In this document: piece by piece, positions 1 through 5,399 of the stretch
How the letters are laid out: every line of letters begins with the position of its first letter
Position numbering within the stretch: position 1 is the first letter of the stretch
Source: SIG565 sp045540055
GTDB lineage: Bacteria; Bacillota; Clostridia; Oscillospirales; Acutalibacteraceae
DNA length: 11,024 nucleotides
Assembly: GCA_045540055.1 (NCBI GenBank)
Contig: JAZQGO010000015.1
Location: 1 to 11,024, forward strand
Direction of reading: 5' to 3'
Program-made: the position numbers and the translations under genes
Notes under the pieces: generated by a model
What the model was told of the DNA's origin: nothing
The model's database searches: none
What the model saw: the letters and a program-made list of their open reading frames with translations, nothing else

Positions 1-12
1 TTCTTTTTTCAT
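1..12 (-). CDS. Start of a probable IS200/IS605-like transposase (four codons only)
   Basis: Reading leftward, ATG AAA AAA GAA (12 to 1) encodes MKKE and runs off the window. A GGAGG ribosome binding site lies at 25-21, eight bases before the ATG, which supports this start. The putative right-hand element at the other edge starts with a similar MKEK. The identity as a Y1-type TnpA is inferred only from the upstream leader and end structure. The protein itself cannot be judged here, and an unrelated gene with a hairpin leader remains possible. Confidence 0.4.
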
Positions 13-16
13 TTAT

Positions 17-82
17 AAATCCTCCATTTGTGTTTTTGCTTGACTGGCAGGTCTCTGCTATTTTAACACAAATGGAGGATTT
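17..82 (-). promoter_or_regulatory. Leader stem-loop that buries the transposase ribosome binding site
   Basis: Positions 17-34 and 65-82 form a perfect 18-bp inverted repeat around a 30-base loop, which itself contains a small GCAG/CTGC pairing. On the minus strand the GGAGG at 25-21 lies inside the 3' arm, so the folded mRNA would hide the start site of the gene beginning at position 12. This arrangement is established for IS200, where it keeps transposase synthesis very low. Its role here is inferred. Confidence 0.6.
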
Positions 83-142
83 TCGTTCATCGGTTAACCT
101 CTTTTGAACCACGCGACTATCGCGTGGTTTTCGTTATACAAC

Positions 143-175
143 AAAACCCCGAAACCGCCCAGGTTCCGGGGTTTT
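143..175 (-). terminator. Probable intrinsic terminator downstream of the four-helix-bundle gene
   Basis: The 14-bp stem starts with AAAACCCC and ends in GGGGTTTT on both strands, with a 5-base loop. On the minus strand it follows the gene ending at 203 and leaves a TTTTG tail, a fair but not long U-run. The near-symmetric stem could also act on plus-strand transcripts. The tail is weaker than in the terminator after rnfB. Confidence 0.5.
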
Positions 176-199
176 CTGCACCGATATCTTTTTCGGTGC
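143..199 (-). repeat. Two-hairpin module, copy 1
   Basis: Two adjacent hairpins: a 14-bp stem with one mismatch or wobble (143-156 with 162-175), and a 7-bp stem (178-184 with 193-199) with loop TATCTTTT. The 18 bases ACCGATATCTTTTTCGGT at 180-197 are identical to 2155-2172, and the same two-hairpin order and orientation recurs there (2118-2175). The stems differ between copies by paired changes (GCACCGA/TCGGTGC here, CGAACCGA/TCGGTTCG there), which suggests that the fold matters. The module begins just past the stop codon of the minus-strand gene at 203. Confidence 0.65.
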
Positions 200-202
200 T
201 GC

Positions 203-550
203 TTATTTCATATTTTCCTTGGCGGTGGTGATGGTAGAAATCAAAATCCGTTTAATCTCGGTACAGTTGTCAAGCAAAGATTTATCGTTATAATATCCAC
301 TTTCTAAAAGCAACTCTATCCAATACTCGCTCTCGCTACATTCTTTGAGCGCAATTTGTAATTTTGCAACAAAATCTACTTTTCCATGAGCATAAAACGC
401 TTCTCTTATGTTTGCACCTATGCTTGTACCTGAACGCAAAAATTGATTGATAAGAGCAGACTCGCACTTTGCCACTCTTAACTCCTTGCAAACCCATATG
501 ACATCAAGCGCAAAGGCTTTGGATTTTATTATCAAAGGACTTTCTTTCAT
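203..550 (-). CDS. Four-helix-bundle protein of the S23/IVP family
   Basis: A 115-residue all-helical protein resembling proteins encoded by 23S rRNA intervening sequences and the related Avd accessory proteins of diversity-generating retroelements. Family signatures are SIGANIREA (residues 43-51), DFVAKLQIALKE (59-70) and the YW pair at 76-77. Length is usual for the family (about 115-130). I chose the ATG at 550-548, with AAGGGG eight bases upstream; a TTG one codon earlier is also possible. The gene stands alone, with no 23S rRNA, reverse transcriptase or variable repeat in the window, so neither classical context applies. A two-hairpin module begins directly after the stop. Family membership is clear, but the function is unknown; members form small oligomeric bundles that may bind nucleic acid. 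Confidence 0.85.
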   Translation of the reverse strand: MKESPLIIKSKAFALDVIWVCKELRVAKCESALINQFLRSGTSIGANIREAFYAHGKVDFVAKLQIALKECSESEYWIELLLESGYYNDKSLLDNCTEIKRILISTITTAKENMK

Positions 551-570
551 CAAAATAACCCCTTGTTACT

Positions 571-599
571 ATTTTATCACTATAAAGTAAAAAGTGCAA
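571..599 (-). promoter_or_regulatory. Possible promoter of the four-helix-bundle gene
   Basis: Minus-strand TAAAAT (576-571) lies 17 bases from TTGCAC (599-594), a weak -35 with only three consensus bases. It is 21 bases upstream of the chosen start. The -35 overlaps the hairpin GCAAGGC-gaa-GCCTTGC at 596-612. This is a weak candidate. Confidence 0.3.
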
Positions 600-650
600 G
601 GCGAAGCCTTGCAAAATACTTATTCACTCTTCACTATTACTTCTTACTTC

Positions 651-740
651 CAAAAACCTTTTCGGACGGATTTAGTGAAGGGTGAAGAGGTAAAAGTGAA
701 AAAGTAAAACCTTCCCGAACTTCGTCCGAGAAGGTTTTTG
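651..740. repeat. 18-bp inverted repeat around AGTGAAG-rich sequence
   Basis: Positions 651-668 and 723-740 are complementary over 18 bases with one G-T pair. The spacer and the left flank (614-706) are made of short purine- or pyrimidine-biased words such as GTGAAG and TTCACT that also pair loosely with each other. The right arm has a second partner at 706-714, so two mutually exclusive folds are possible. Confidence 0.6.
706..738 (-). terminator. Probable terminator downstream of the FAD oxidoreductase gene
   Basis: A 9-bp stem AAAACCTTC/GAAGGTTTT (706-714 with 730-738), extended inside by shorter pairings to the small loop TTC, lies about 30 bases after the stop of the gene ending at 766. 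On the minus strand it leaves TTTTACTTTTT. The hairpin competes with the larger 651-740 fold. Confidence 0.55.
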
Positions 741-765
741 ACAAGTGCTACCAATTTTGATGCTA

Positions 766-2049
766 TTATAATGTATCAATATATTTTTTAATTTTTTTGT
801 AGTCTGCATTGCGGGCAGCGGTATGATCTTCTATGCAGACAACCGCCGCGATTCCTGCCGCTTGACCGGTGATGTAGCAACAGGGGATTACCCTTGCTGA
901 TGCTTGCATTGGGCGATCTGCACCAATGCATCTGCCTGCTACCAACAGATTATCAATTCCCTTGGGGATAAGGCACCTATAGGGAATACTATAGGTTTTG
1001 CCGTCTTGATGGTGCATAGAAACAGATTTGCTAAATCCTGCCATCCCCGCTTTGTCGGGCGTCATCGGGTGAATATCAATAGGGTAGGAATATCGGCCGA
1101 TTTCATCAGGGAAGGATTCAGTGGAGAAAAAGTCATTTGCATTCAGCATATATTCACAGATGATTCGTTTAGATTCCCGAATACCGATAAAATCGGCACT
1201 TTTAATTAATACTGCATTTTCACATCCTGCAACATAGTTACGGTAATATTGTTCATATTCAGCTAAAATTTTTCTGCCGTGGAACATCGCATCTGTCAAA
1301 CTCTCGATGTCGCGGTCATCTACCCCGAAACAATGACCGACATTTCCACCTCCGACACCTATTTCGGGATAATTCTTTTTTATCCCTGGTAATACATTGT
1401 CGTATTGAGAAAAAATACCGTCCTCATAGGCTTTTTGATAGTGTTTTCCATCGCTTTCTTTTTTGAAAAAATCAATGCCTCCCCATAAAGAGCAAATGGT
1501 AGCGCTCATAGTGTTTCCGTTTTCATCGCCGTATTCATAGTTCACACCGGCAAAAGATGCTAAATTTCCCGTGCCTGTGCAATCTATGAAAAAATCACCG
1601 TTTATTGCAAACATATCGTTTGGCCCTGAAACAATAACGCTTTGTAAACAATCATTATCGCATACCGCATCAACAACACGGCAGTAAAACAGAACCTGCA
1701 CTCCTGCTTCTTGAACCATATCGTCATATACGCGCTTTAATTGTTCATATCGGATATTATGCCAGTCTCTGTTTCTGTGATCCTCAAGTCCCAAACGCTT
1801 AAAAATTTCTCTGCCAATTCCGCCCGATATAAAATTTTTGCCATCATCAAAGTTCATAAGCTCGGCAACCATAGCCAGAATGCTTGCTCCGCCGAGAGTG
1901 CCCGATTGCTCAAGCAATAGAACTTTTTTGCCTTGCCTTGCAGCCGCTATCGCAGCCGCCACACCCGACGGGCCGCCTCCAACAACTACAATGTCGGCAT
2001 TATAATAAACACCTACCGTTTTTTTATAATCAATGGTATTGTGACTCAT
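766..2049 (-). CDS. FAD-dependent oxidoreductase (FAD_oxidored family)
   Basis: A 427-residue flavoprotein. The N-terminal Rossmann fold has GGGPSG at residues 24-29 and the ribose-binding Glu47 at the end of strand two (LLLEQ), followed by a GTLGG loop. The C-terminal part has LLVAGRCIG and a GQAAGIAA segment that closes the FAD site, as in PF12831-type oxidoreductases. There is no signal peptide or membrane segment, so it is probably cytosolic. I chose the ATG at 2049 because AAAGGAAG lies about eight bases upstream; the longer reading from 2082 would put that ribosome binding site inside the coding region. The gene has its own promoter and terminator and no partner gene, so the substrate cannot be inferred from context. 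Glycine and cysteine motifs that would mark a reductase of known substrate are absent. The family call is firm; the reaction is unknown. Confidence 0.85.
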   Translation of the reverse strand: MSHNTIDYKKTVGVYYNADIVVVGGGPSGVAAAIAAARQGKKVLLLEQSGTLGGASILAMVAELMNFDDGKNFISGGIGREIFKRLGLEDHRNRDWHNIRYEQLKRVYDDMVQEAGVQVLFYCRVVDAVCDNDCLQSVIVSGPNDMFAINGDFFIDCTGTGNLASFAGVNYEYGDENGNTMSATICSLWGGIDFFKKESDGKHYQKAYEDGIFSQYDNVLPGIKKNYPEIGVGGGNVGHCFGVDDRDIESLTDAMFHGRKILAEYEQYYRNYVAGCENAVLIKSADFIGIRESKRIICEYMLNANDFFSTESFPDEIGRYSYPIDIHPMTPDKAGMAGFSKSVSMHHQDGKTYSIPYRCLIPKGIDNLLVAGRCIGADRPMQASARVIPCCYITGQAAGIAAVVCIEDHTAARNADYKKIKKYIDTL

Positions 2050-2072
2050 ATAATCCACTTCCTTTAGGATTA

Positions 2073-2101
2073 AGTATATCATAGAGTGTTAGGTTTTTCA
2101 A
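2073..2101 (-). promoter_or_regulatory. Promoter of the FAD oxidoreductase gene
   Basis: Minus-strand TTGAAA (2101-2096) and TATACT (2078-2073) are separated by exactly 17 bases. The -10 is 23 bases upstream of the chosen ATG, with AAAGGAAG in between. Both hexamers are close to the sigma-A consensus. The terminator at 2118-2150 directly upstream separates this promoter from earlier transcription. Confidence 0.65.
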
Positions 2102-2117
2102 TAAAAAAGGCAAAGAA

Positions 2118-2150
2118 AAAACCCAGGAACCGTTTTGGTTTCTGGGTTTT
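2118..2150 (-). terminator. Intrinsic terminator upstream of the FAD gene promoter
   Basis: A 14-bp stem (2118-2131 with 2137-2150) of the form AAAACCCAG...CTGGGTTTT with a 5-base loop. On the minus strand it is followed by TTTTTTC. It is the second half of the two-hairpin module and would end a minus-strand transcript coming from the hairpin array at 2176-2405. Confidence 0.65.
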
Positions 2151-2175
2151 TCGAACCGATATCTTTTTCGGTTCG
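2118..2175 (-). repeat. Two-hairpin module, copy 2
   Basis: Same design and orientation as 143-199. The 14-bp terminator-like stem sits beside a perfect 8-bp stem CGAACCGA/TCGGTTCG (2152-2159 with 2168-2175). The loop TATCTTTT (2160-2167) is identical to that of copy 1. Stem bases differ from copy 1 in a compensated way. Here the module lies upstream of a gene rather than after one. Confidence 0.65.
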
Positions 2176-2405
2176 CAATGTTGGTTGCGGTGATTAAGTT
2201 TGCGACATTGTCGCAACAGCATTGGGCGCAAGCCCACATCGTTTATGCGAAGCATAACACTGTTTGCCGTAAGGCAACCCCGTTTTGTGTCCGACTGAAA
2301 ATACGAGGTTTTCGCTTTGCGAAAAATGATGTTGACCTTCGGTCAAACGATGTTGTGCCCTGACGGACACAAACACAAAAAATAAAGACCATCAAACGAT
2401 GGTCT
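2176..2405. repeat. Array of short tight-loop hairpins; possible structured RNA
   Basis: No believable protein gene. Perfect small stems follow one another: TTGCGAC/GTCGCAA (2200-2216), TGGGC/GCCCA with a GCAA loop (2223-2236), TTATGC/GCATAA with GAA (2243-2257), and TTGCC/GGCAA with GTAA (2264-2277). A 10-bp stem TTTGTGTCCG/CGGACACAAA (2284-2293 with 2364-2373) then encloses TTTTCGC/GCGAAAA (2309-2325) and TTGACC/GGTCAA (2332-2346). Loops are 3-4 bases, two of them GNRA type. The unit is framed by terminators on both sides (2118-2150 and 2386-2405), so transcription in either direction would end at one of them. No promoter was found inside. It could be a non-coding RNA or a dispersed palindromic repeat. 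Confidence 0.55.
2386..2405. terminator. Bidirectional intrinsic terminator
   Basis: AGACCATC (2386-2393), loop AAAC and GATGGTCT (2398-2405) form a perfect 8-bp stem. It is followed by TATATTTTTT on the plus strand and by TTATTTTTTG on the minus strand, so it can work both ways. Confidence 0.65.
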
Positions 2406-2798
2406 ATATTTTTTGGTTGCGGGGACAGGGTGCGGGTGTCCGGTGGACACCTCTGCGCGAAGTGCAGAAGCACCGACCGAGGCGGCAGCCGAGACCTTGA
2501 ACCTGTTCGCGCGGCGGAGCCGCTTGCCCTCTGGCGGTGCCCGACATTTTCTCGGGCGTCGGCACACGCCCTCGCCTCTGTCGACCGTGACGCGTAAATC
2601 TTCGAATGTTCATCTAGGCTTAACTGAGTCCCTCTTGCGGTGCCCGAAGTTCATAACGGCTTGGAGCGCCTATGAACTTCGACCGCTGCGCTTCGTTACG
2701 CTCGCTGCATCGCCCACTGGGCGCGCTCGCGACCTCACCCCGGATTATTCGCCCTTCGTGCTCATAACCCGGAACCGAAAATTTAATTCATATCCATA
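2406..2798. other. GC-rich island without a supported gene
   Basis: This stretch is much richer in G and C than its surroundings and is open in several frames on both strands, but none of the translations resembles a protein. It contains many inverted repeats: GGTGTCC/GGACACC (2435-2451), GCCCGA/TCGGGC (2539-2557), an 11-bp pair at 2645-2655 and 2671-2681, and CCGGATTAT/ATAACCCGG near 2742-2773. Its left border TTTTTGGTTGCGGG (2410-2423) is identical to 2835-2848, which is the 3' end of the tRNA gene. Its right end contains CTCATAACCCG (2761-2771), matching the tRNA anticodon region in the opposite orientation. It may be decayed tRNA-derived or integrated sequence. Confidence 0.5.
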
Positions 2799-2799
2799 A

Positions 2800-2841
2800 C
2801 CAAAAAGAAAAACCATCCACAAGGGATGGTTTTCTTTTTGG
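2800..2841 (-). terminator. Terminator of the tRNA-fMet gene
   Basis: CCATCC/GGATGG (2813-2818 with 2824-2829), extended by A-T pairs to 2809-2833, is followed on the minus strand by TTTTTCTTTTT. It overlaps the encoded CCA end by three bases and matches a normal intrinsic terminator. Confidence 0.75.
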
Positions 2842-2916
2842 TTGCGGGAGGCGGATTTGAACCACCGACCTTCGGGTTATGAGCCCGACGAGCTGACCGG
2901 ACTGCTCCATCCCGCG
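2839..2916 (-). tRNA. Initiator tRNA-fMet (anticodon CAT)
   Basis: A full 78-base cloverleaf with encoded CCA: acceptor CGCGGGA/TCCCGCA, D stem GAGC/GCTC, anticodon stem TCGGG/CCCGA around CTCATAA, and T loop TTCAAAT. The anticodon lies at 2879-2881. Three hallmarks mark it as the initiator rather than elongator tRNA-Met: the first acceptor position is an unpaired C1-A72, the anticodon stem carries three consecutive G-C pairs next to the loop, and the D stem has A11-U24. It is transcribed alone, with its own promoter and terminator. Confidence 0.96.
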
Positions 2917-2945
2917 ATATATAGGCATTTCTTTAATGCCTAAGT

Positions 2946-2974
2946 ATTATACACTATTTATTATGATTTTGCAA
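2946..2974 (-). promoter_or_regulatory. Promoter of the tRNA-fMet gene
   Basis: On the minus strand TTGCAA (2974-2969) and a perfect TATAAT (2951-2946) are 17 bases apart. The hairpin TAGGCATT/AATGCCTA (2922-2942) just downstream would fall in the short 5' leader of the precursor tRNA. Confidence 0.65.
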
Positions 2975-2993
2975 GCCTTTTTTATGCCTGATT

Positions 2994-3815
2994 TCAATTA
3001 TTTTTTAAAAAACGGCTTATAACGGTAAATATTATAAAAACTGCAAGGCTTACTATAACCACGCTGGAGCCCGGCGAGGTGTTGAGAACAATTGATAAAA
3101 CAAGTCCCGTCAAAAAATTAAACACCGAAATTACAATTGATGATATAATGACCGAACGGTAATTTTTGCACACCCTTGTAGCAGTCAGCACAGGGAAAAT
3201 AATAAGGCTTGAAATAAGCAATGCGCCCATCATACGCATACCGACAACCACCGTAACGGCGGTAAGGCAGGCAAGTAGAGAATTATATGCCCCCGTTTTT
3301 ATACCCGTAGCGGCGGCAAATTCTTCATCGAAGGTAACGGCAAAAAGCTTGTTATAAAACAAAATATATAACACAAGCACACAGACCGATAACACCACCG
3401 TAATGACCATATCCTCGCCCGATACGGTATAGATACTACCGAACATATAATTGCTAATATCAATATTTACATTGCCCGACAGCTTGACCACCGTATAACC
3501 GATAGCCAGGGCGCTGCTTGAAACTATAGCAATGGCGGAATCGCCCTTTATTCTGCTGTTTTTATTTATTCTCAGCATTAAGAATGCCGCTACAATAACA
3601 ACCGGTATTGCCACATAAAGCGGCGCGAAGCCGAGCGCCAAAGCCAGCGCCGACGCGCCGAAGCCAACGTGAGAAAGTCCGTCGCCTATCATCGAAAATC
3701 TTTTCAGCACCAGACTTACACCCAAAAGCGCACAGCATACCGATATAAACAGGCCTATAATGAGGGCGTTGCGCATAAAATCGTAGCGAAGAAACGAGAA
3801 AATGTACTCAATCAT
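2994..3815 (-). CDS. znuB: Metal (zinc/manganese) ABC transporter permease, ABC-3 family
   Basis: A 273-residue integral membrane protein with about seven to eight hydrophobic segments, the usual size for ZnuB/MntB/TroB-type permeases. The family signature FSMIGDGLSHVGFGA (about residues 40-54) is intact; this loop docks with the ATPase. It forms the channel through which zinc or manganese enters. The ATG at 3815 overlaps the end of the ATPase gene by eight bases, so the two are translationally coupled. It is the last gene of the regulator-binding protein-ATPase-permease operon. No convincing terminator follows before the tRNA promoter. Metal specificity cannot be read from this protein; the znu name is by analogy. 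Confidence 0.88.
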   Translation of the reverse strand: MIEYIFSFLRYDFMRNALIIGLFISVCCALLGVSLVLKRFSMIGDGLSHVGFGASALALALGFAPLYVAIPVVIVAAFLMLRINKNSRIKGDSAIAIVSSSALAIGYTVVKLSGNVNIDISNYMFGSIYTVSGEDMVITVVLSVCVLVLYILFYNKLFAVTFDEEFAAATGIKTGAYNSLLACLTAVTVVVGMRMMGALLISSLIIFPVLTATRVCKNYRSVIISSIVISVFNFLTGLVLSIVLNTSPGSSVVIVSLAVFIIFTVISRFLKNN

Positions 3816-4515
3816 GACTGTGTCCCTCCACTAACATTCGTTTACCAATCTCAGAATGGCAATACTCGTGCGCAGTGCCGAAGAATGTGTCACTTCGTCC
3901 TAAATGCAAAATTTTGTCACCATACTTTACTGCACACTGAACATCGTGCGAAATAATAATAACGGTAACCCCCTGCCGTTTTAAATCGGCCAGAATATCA
4001 TAAAACTCGGCCGATGCGAGTGGGTCAAGCGCCGTCAGCGGCTCGTCAAGCAGCAACACACCGCCTGCCGCACACAACGCCCTACACAACAGCACACGCT
4101 GCTGCTGACCGCCTGAAAGACTGCGAAAGGATTTGTCTTTAAGTCGGTCAATATGCAGTTTTTTCATTAACTGCTCAGCCTCTTTTTTATGCTCCCTTTT
4201 ATAAAAAGGCATAAGTATTGAACGGTTTAAAAAGCCCGACATCACAATTTCAGCGACACTTGAAGGGAAGTCGGCCTGAATCTCATTCTGCTGAGGCATA
4301 TATCCTATTTCATTTTTATTTATTCCGTCAAAAATGATTTTACCGGATGAAGCCTCCATAAGACCTAACAATAATTTTATAAGAGTCGTCTTACCGCTGC
4401 CATTCTCGCCCACGATATAAAGGGTATCTCCCTTTTCCACAGTGAAGCTGACATCCTCTAAAACCAGATTGCCCGAAAATCTTTTACTTAAATTTTCAAC
4501 AGTTATCAGCGCCAT
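3808..4515 (-). CDS. znuC: Metal ABC transporter ATP-binding protein
   Basis: A 235-residue ABC ATPase that powers metal import through the permease encoded next to it. Visible motifs are the Walker A GENGSGKTT (residues 36-44), a Q-loop YMPQQ (72-76), the signature LSGGQQQR (133-140), Walker B VLLLDEP (153-159) and the switch His190 in ISHD. All catalytic residues are present and the length is normal. I prefer the ATG at 4515, which overlaps the upstream stop as TGATG and has AAAGGA eight bases upstream; a TTG at 4518 is an alternative. The neighbours assign it to zinc or manganese uptake rather than another ABC system. Confidence 0.88.
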   Translation of the reverse strand: MALITVENLSKRFSGNLVLEDVSFTVEKGDTLYIVGENGSGKTTLIKLLLGLMEASSGKIIFDGINKNEIGYMPQQNEIQADFPSSVAEIVMSGFLNRSILMPFYKREHKKEAEQLMKKLHIDRLKDKSFRSLSGGQQQRVLLCRALCAAGGVLLLDEPLTALDPLASAEFYDILADLKRQGVTVIIISHDVQCAVKYGDKILHLGRSDTFFGTAHEYCHSEIGKRMLVEGHSHD

Positions 4516-5399
4516 CAATTAAGTCCTTTCTCTAAATCCGCCATATTGCGCTTCATTATATCTACATAGGTAACACCGTTTTTAAAATCATCAGATGAAA
4601 TATTGTGGGCAGAATGTATTTCGAGTATCTTAGCGCCCGTAGCATCTGCCACCGTTTCTGCGACGTTTTTTGTGCTGAGCTCTATATGAAACACTGCCGA
4701 AAGCTCGTCCTTGTTTATTGCTTCTATAAGGCGTGTAACGGTGCTAAGAGGGGCATCGGTATCGTGTTCACACCCACCGAAAGCCGCAACGTACTCAAGA
4801 CCGTAGTATTCCGCAAAATATTTTAGCGGAAAGCGGTCGGCAACAACGATTTTTTTATGCGCCGCACTACCTATAATGTCTTTTGTCTGAGCCGCCGTTT
4901 TATCAATTGCGGCAATATAATTTTCGGTATTTTTATTGTAATACTCGGCATTTTCTTTATCTATCTTACTAACCGTTTCGCCAATTGCCACGACCATCTT
5001 TTTAGCATTTTCGGGTGAAGTCCAAATATGCTCATCATACTCATGATAGTCGCCTTCGGTCATTGGCACGAAATCGGTCATTTTTAAAACCTTAGTTTTT
5101 TTAGTGTCAAGATTTACAAGTATTTTCTCTACCCAGCTATCCGACTCACCACCGTTATAAATAAACAAATCACTGTCACTGATTTTGGCTATATCAAGCG
5201 CCGTCGGCTCAAATGAATGCATATCACTGCCCGCTGGGATAAGCATTGATATTTGGGCCTTCTCGCCTGCTACTGCGCGCGCAAAATCATATTCAGGAAA
5301 TATAGTAGTTGCAATTTTCATCTTGTCGGTTGACCGCATCTGTGCGCAGCCCGAAAGCGCCAAAATCAGTACAAAGATTAAAATCAGACATTTTTTCAT
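4515..5399 (-). CDS. znuA: Zinc/manganese-binding lipoprotein of the ABC importer
   Basis: A 294-residue cluster A-I (ZnuA/TroA-like) solute-binding protein. The lipobox ALSGC puts the lipidated Cys at residue 18, so it is tethered to the outer face of the membrane. His61 (in DMHSFEP) and His124 (in DEHIW) are the first two metal ligands. The third histidine expected in classical ZnuA/AdcA is not visible; the corresponding segment reads ADRFPLKYF, followed by FGGCEHD. I recall this ADRF version from a clostridial subfamily, where an acidic residue may take over. The histidine-rich loop before His124 is short (YHEYDEH). The start overlaps the regulator's stop by four bases (ATGA). Zinc is more likely than manganese but unproven. 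Confidence 0.85.
   Translation of the reverse strand: MKKCLILIFVLILALSGCAQMRSTDKMKIATTIFPEYDFARAVAGEKAQISMLIPAGSDMHSFEPTALDIAKISDSDLFIYNGGESDSWVEKILVNLDTKKTKVLKMTDFVPMTEGDYHEYDEHIWTSPENAKKMVVAIGETVSKIDKENAEYYNKNTENYIAAIDKTAAQTKDIIGSAAHKKIVVADRFPLKYFAEYYGLEYVAAFGGCEHDTDAPLSTVTRLIEAINKDELSAVFHIELSTKNVAETVADATGAKILEIHSAHNISSDDFKNGVTYVDIMKRNMADLEKGLN

Larger units (their letters stand above)
1..139 (-). mobile_element. Left end of an IS200/IS605-like insertion sequence, truncated by the window edge
   Basis: Read on the minus strand, this stretch begins with GTATAAC (139-133). Next come a perfect 9-bp hairpin (arms 121-129 and 107-115, loop of 5), an AAAAGAG linker, the small palindrome GGTTAACC (92-99), a long 18-bp stem (17-82) and an ATG (12-10). 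The same order of parts, with different sequence in the stems, occurs at 10889-11024 on the plus strand. A subterminal hairpin followed by a leader hairpin that covers the ribosome binding site is the layout known for IS200-type elements. The identification rests on this architecture, because only four transposase codons are visible. The exact element boundary is not determined. Confidence 0.5.

Noticed and set aside
614..706. CRISPR-like or tandem repeat array from the AGTGAAG/TTCACT words
   Set aside because: The words are short, irregularly spaced and imperfect, with no constant repeat and spacer lengths and no cas genes nearby.
2194..2613. Overlapping minus-strand open frames
   Set aside because: They cross the hairpin array and the bidirectional terminator, have no ribosome binding site, and their translations simply mirror the small palindromes.
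2413..2799. Open frame of 128 codons on the plus strand
   Set aside because: It lies wholly in the GC-rich island, has no ribosome binding site, is open in several frames at once, runs into the tRNA terminator and has a composition (Arg, Pro, Ser, Thr) typical of chance frames.
2922..2942. Hairpin TAGGCATT/AATGCCTA as terminator of the metal operon
   Set aside because: It has no T-run on either side and lies downstream of the tRNA promoter, so it would be in the tRNA leader.
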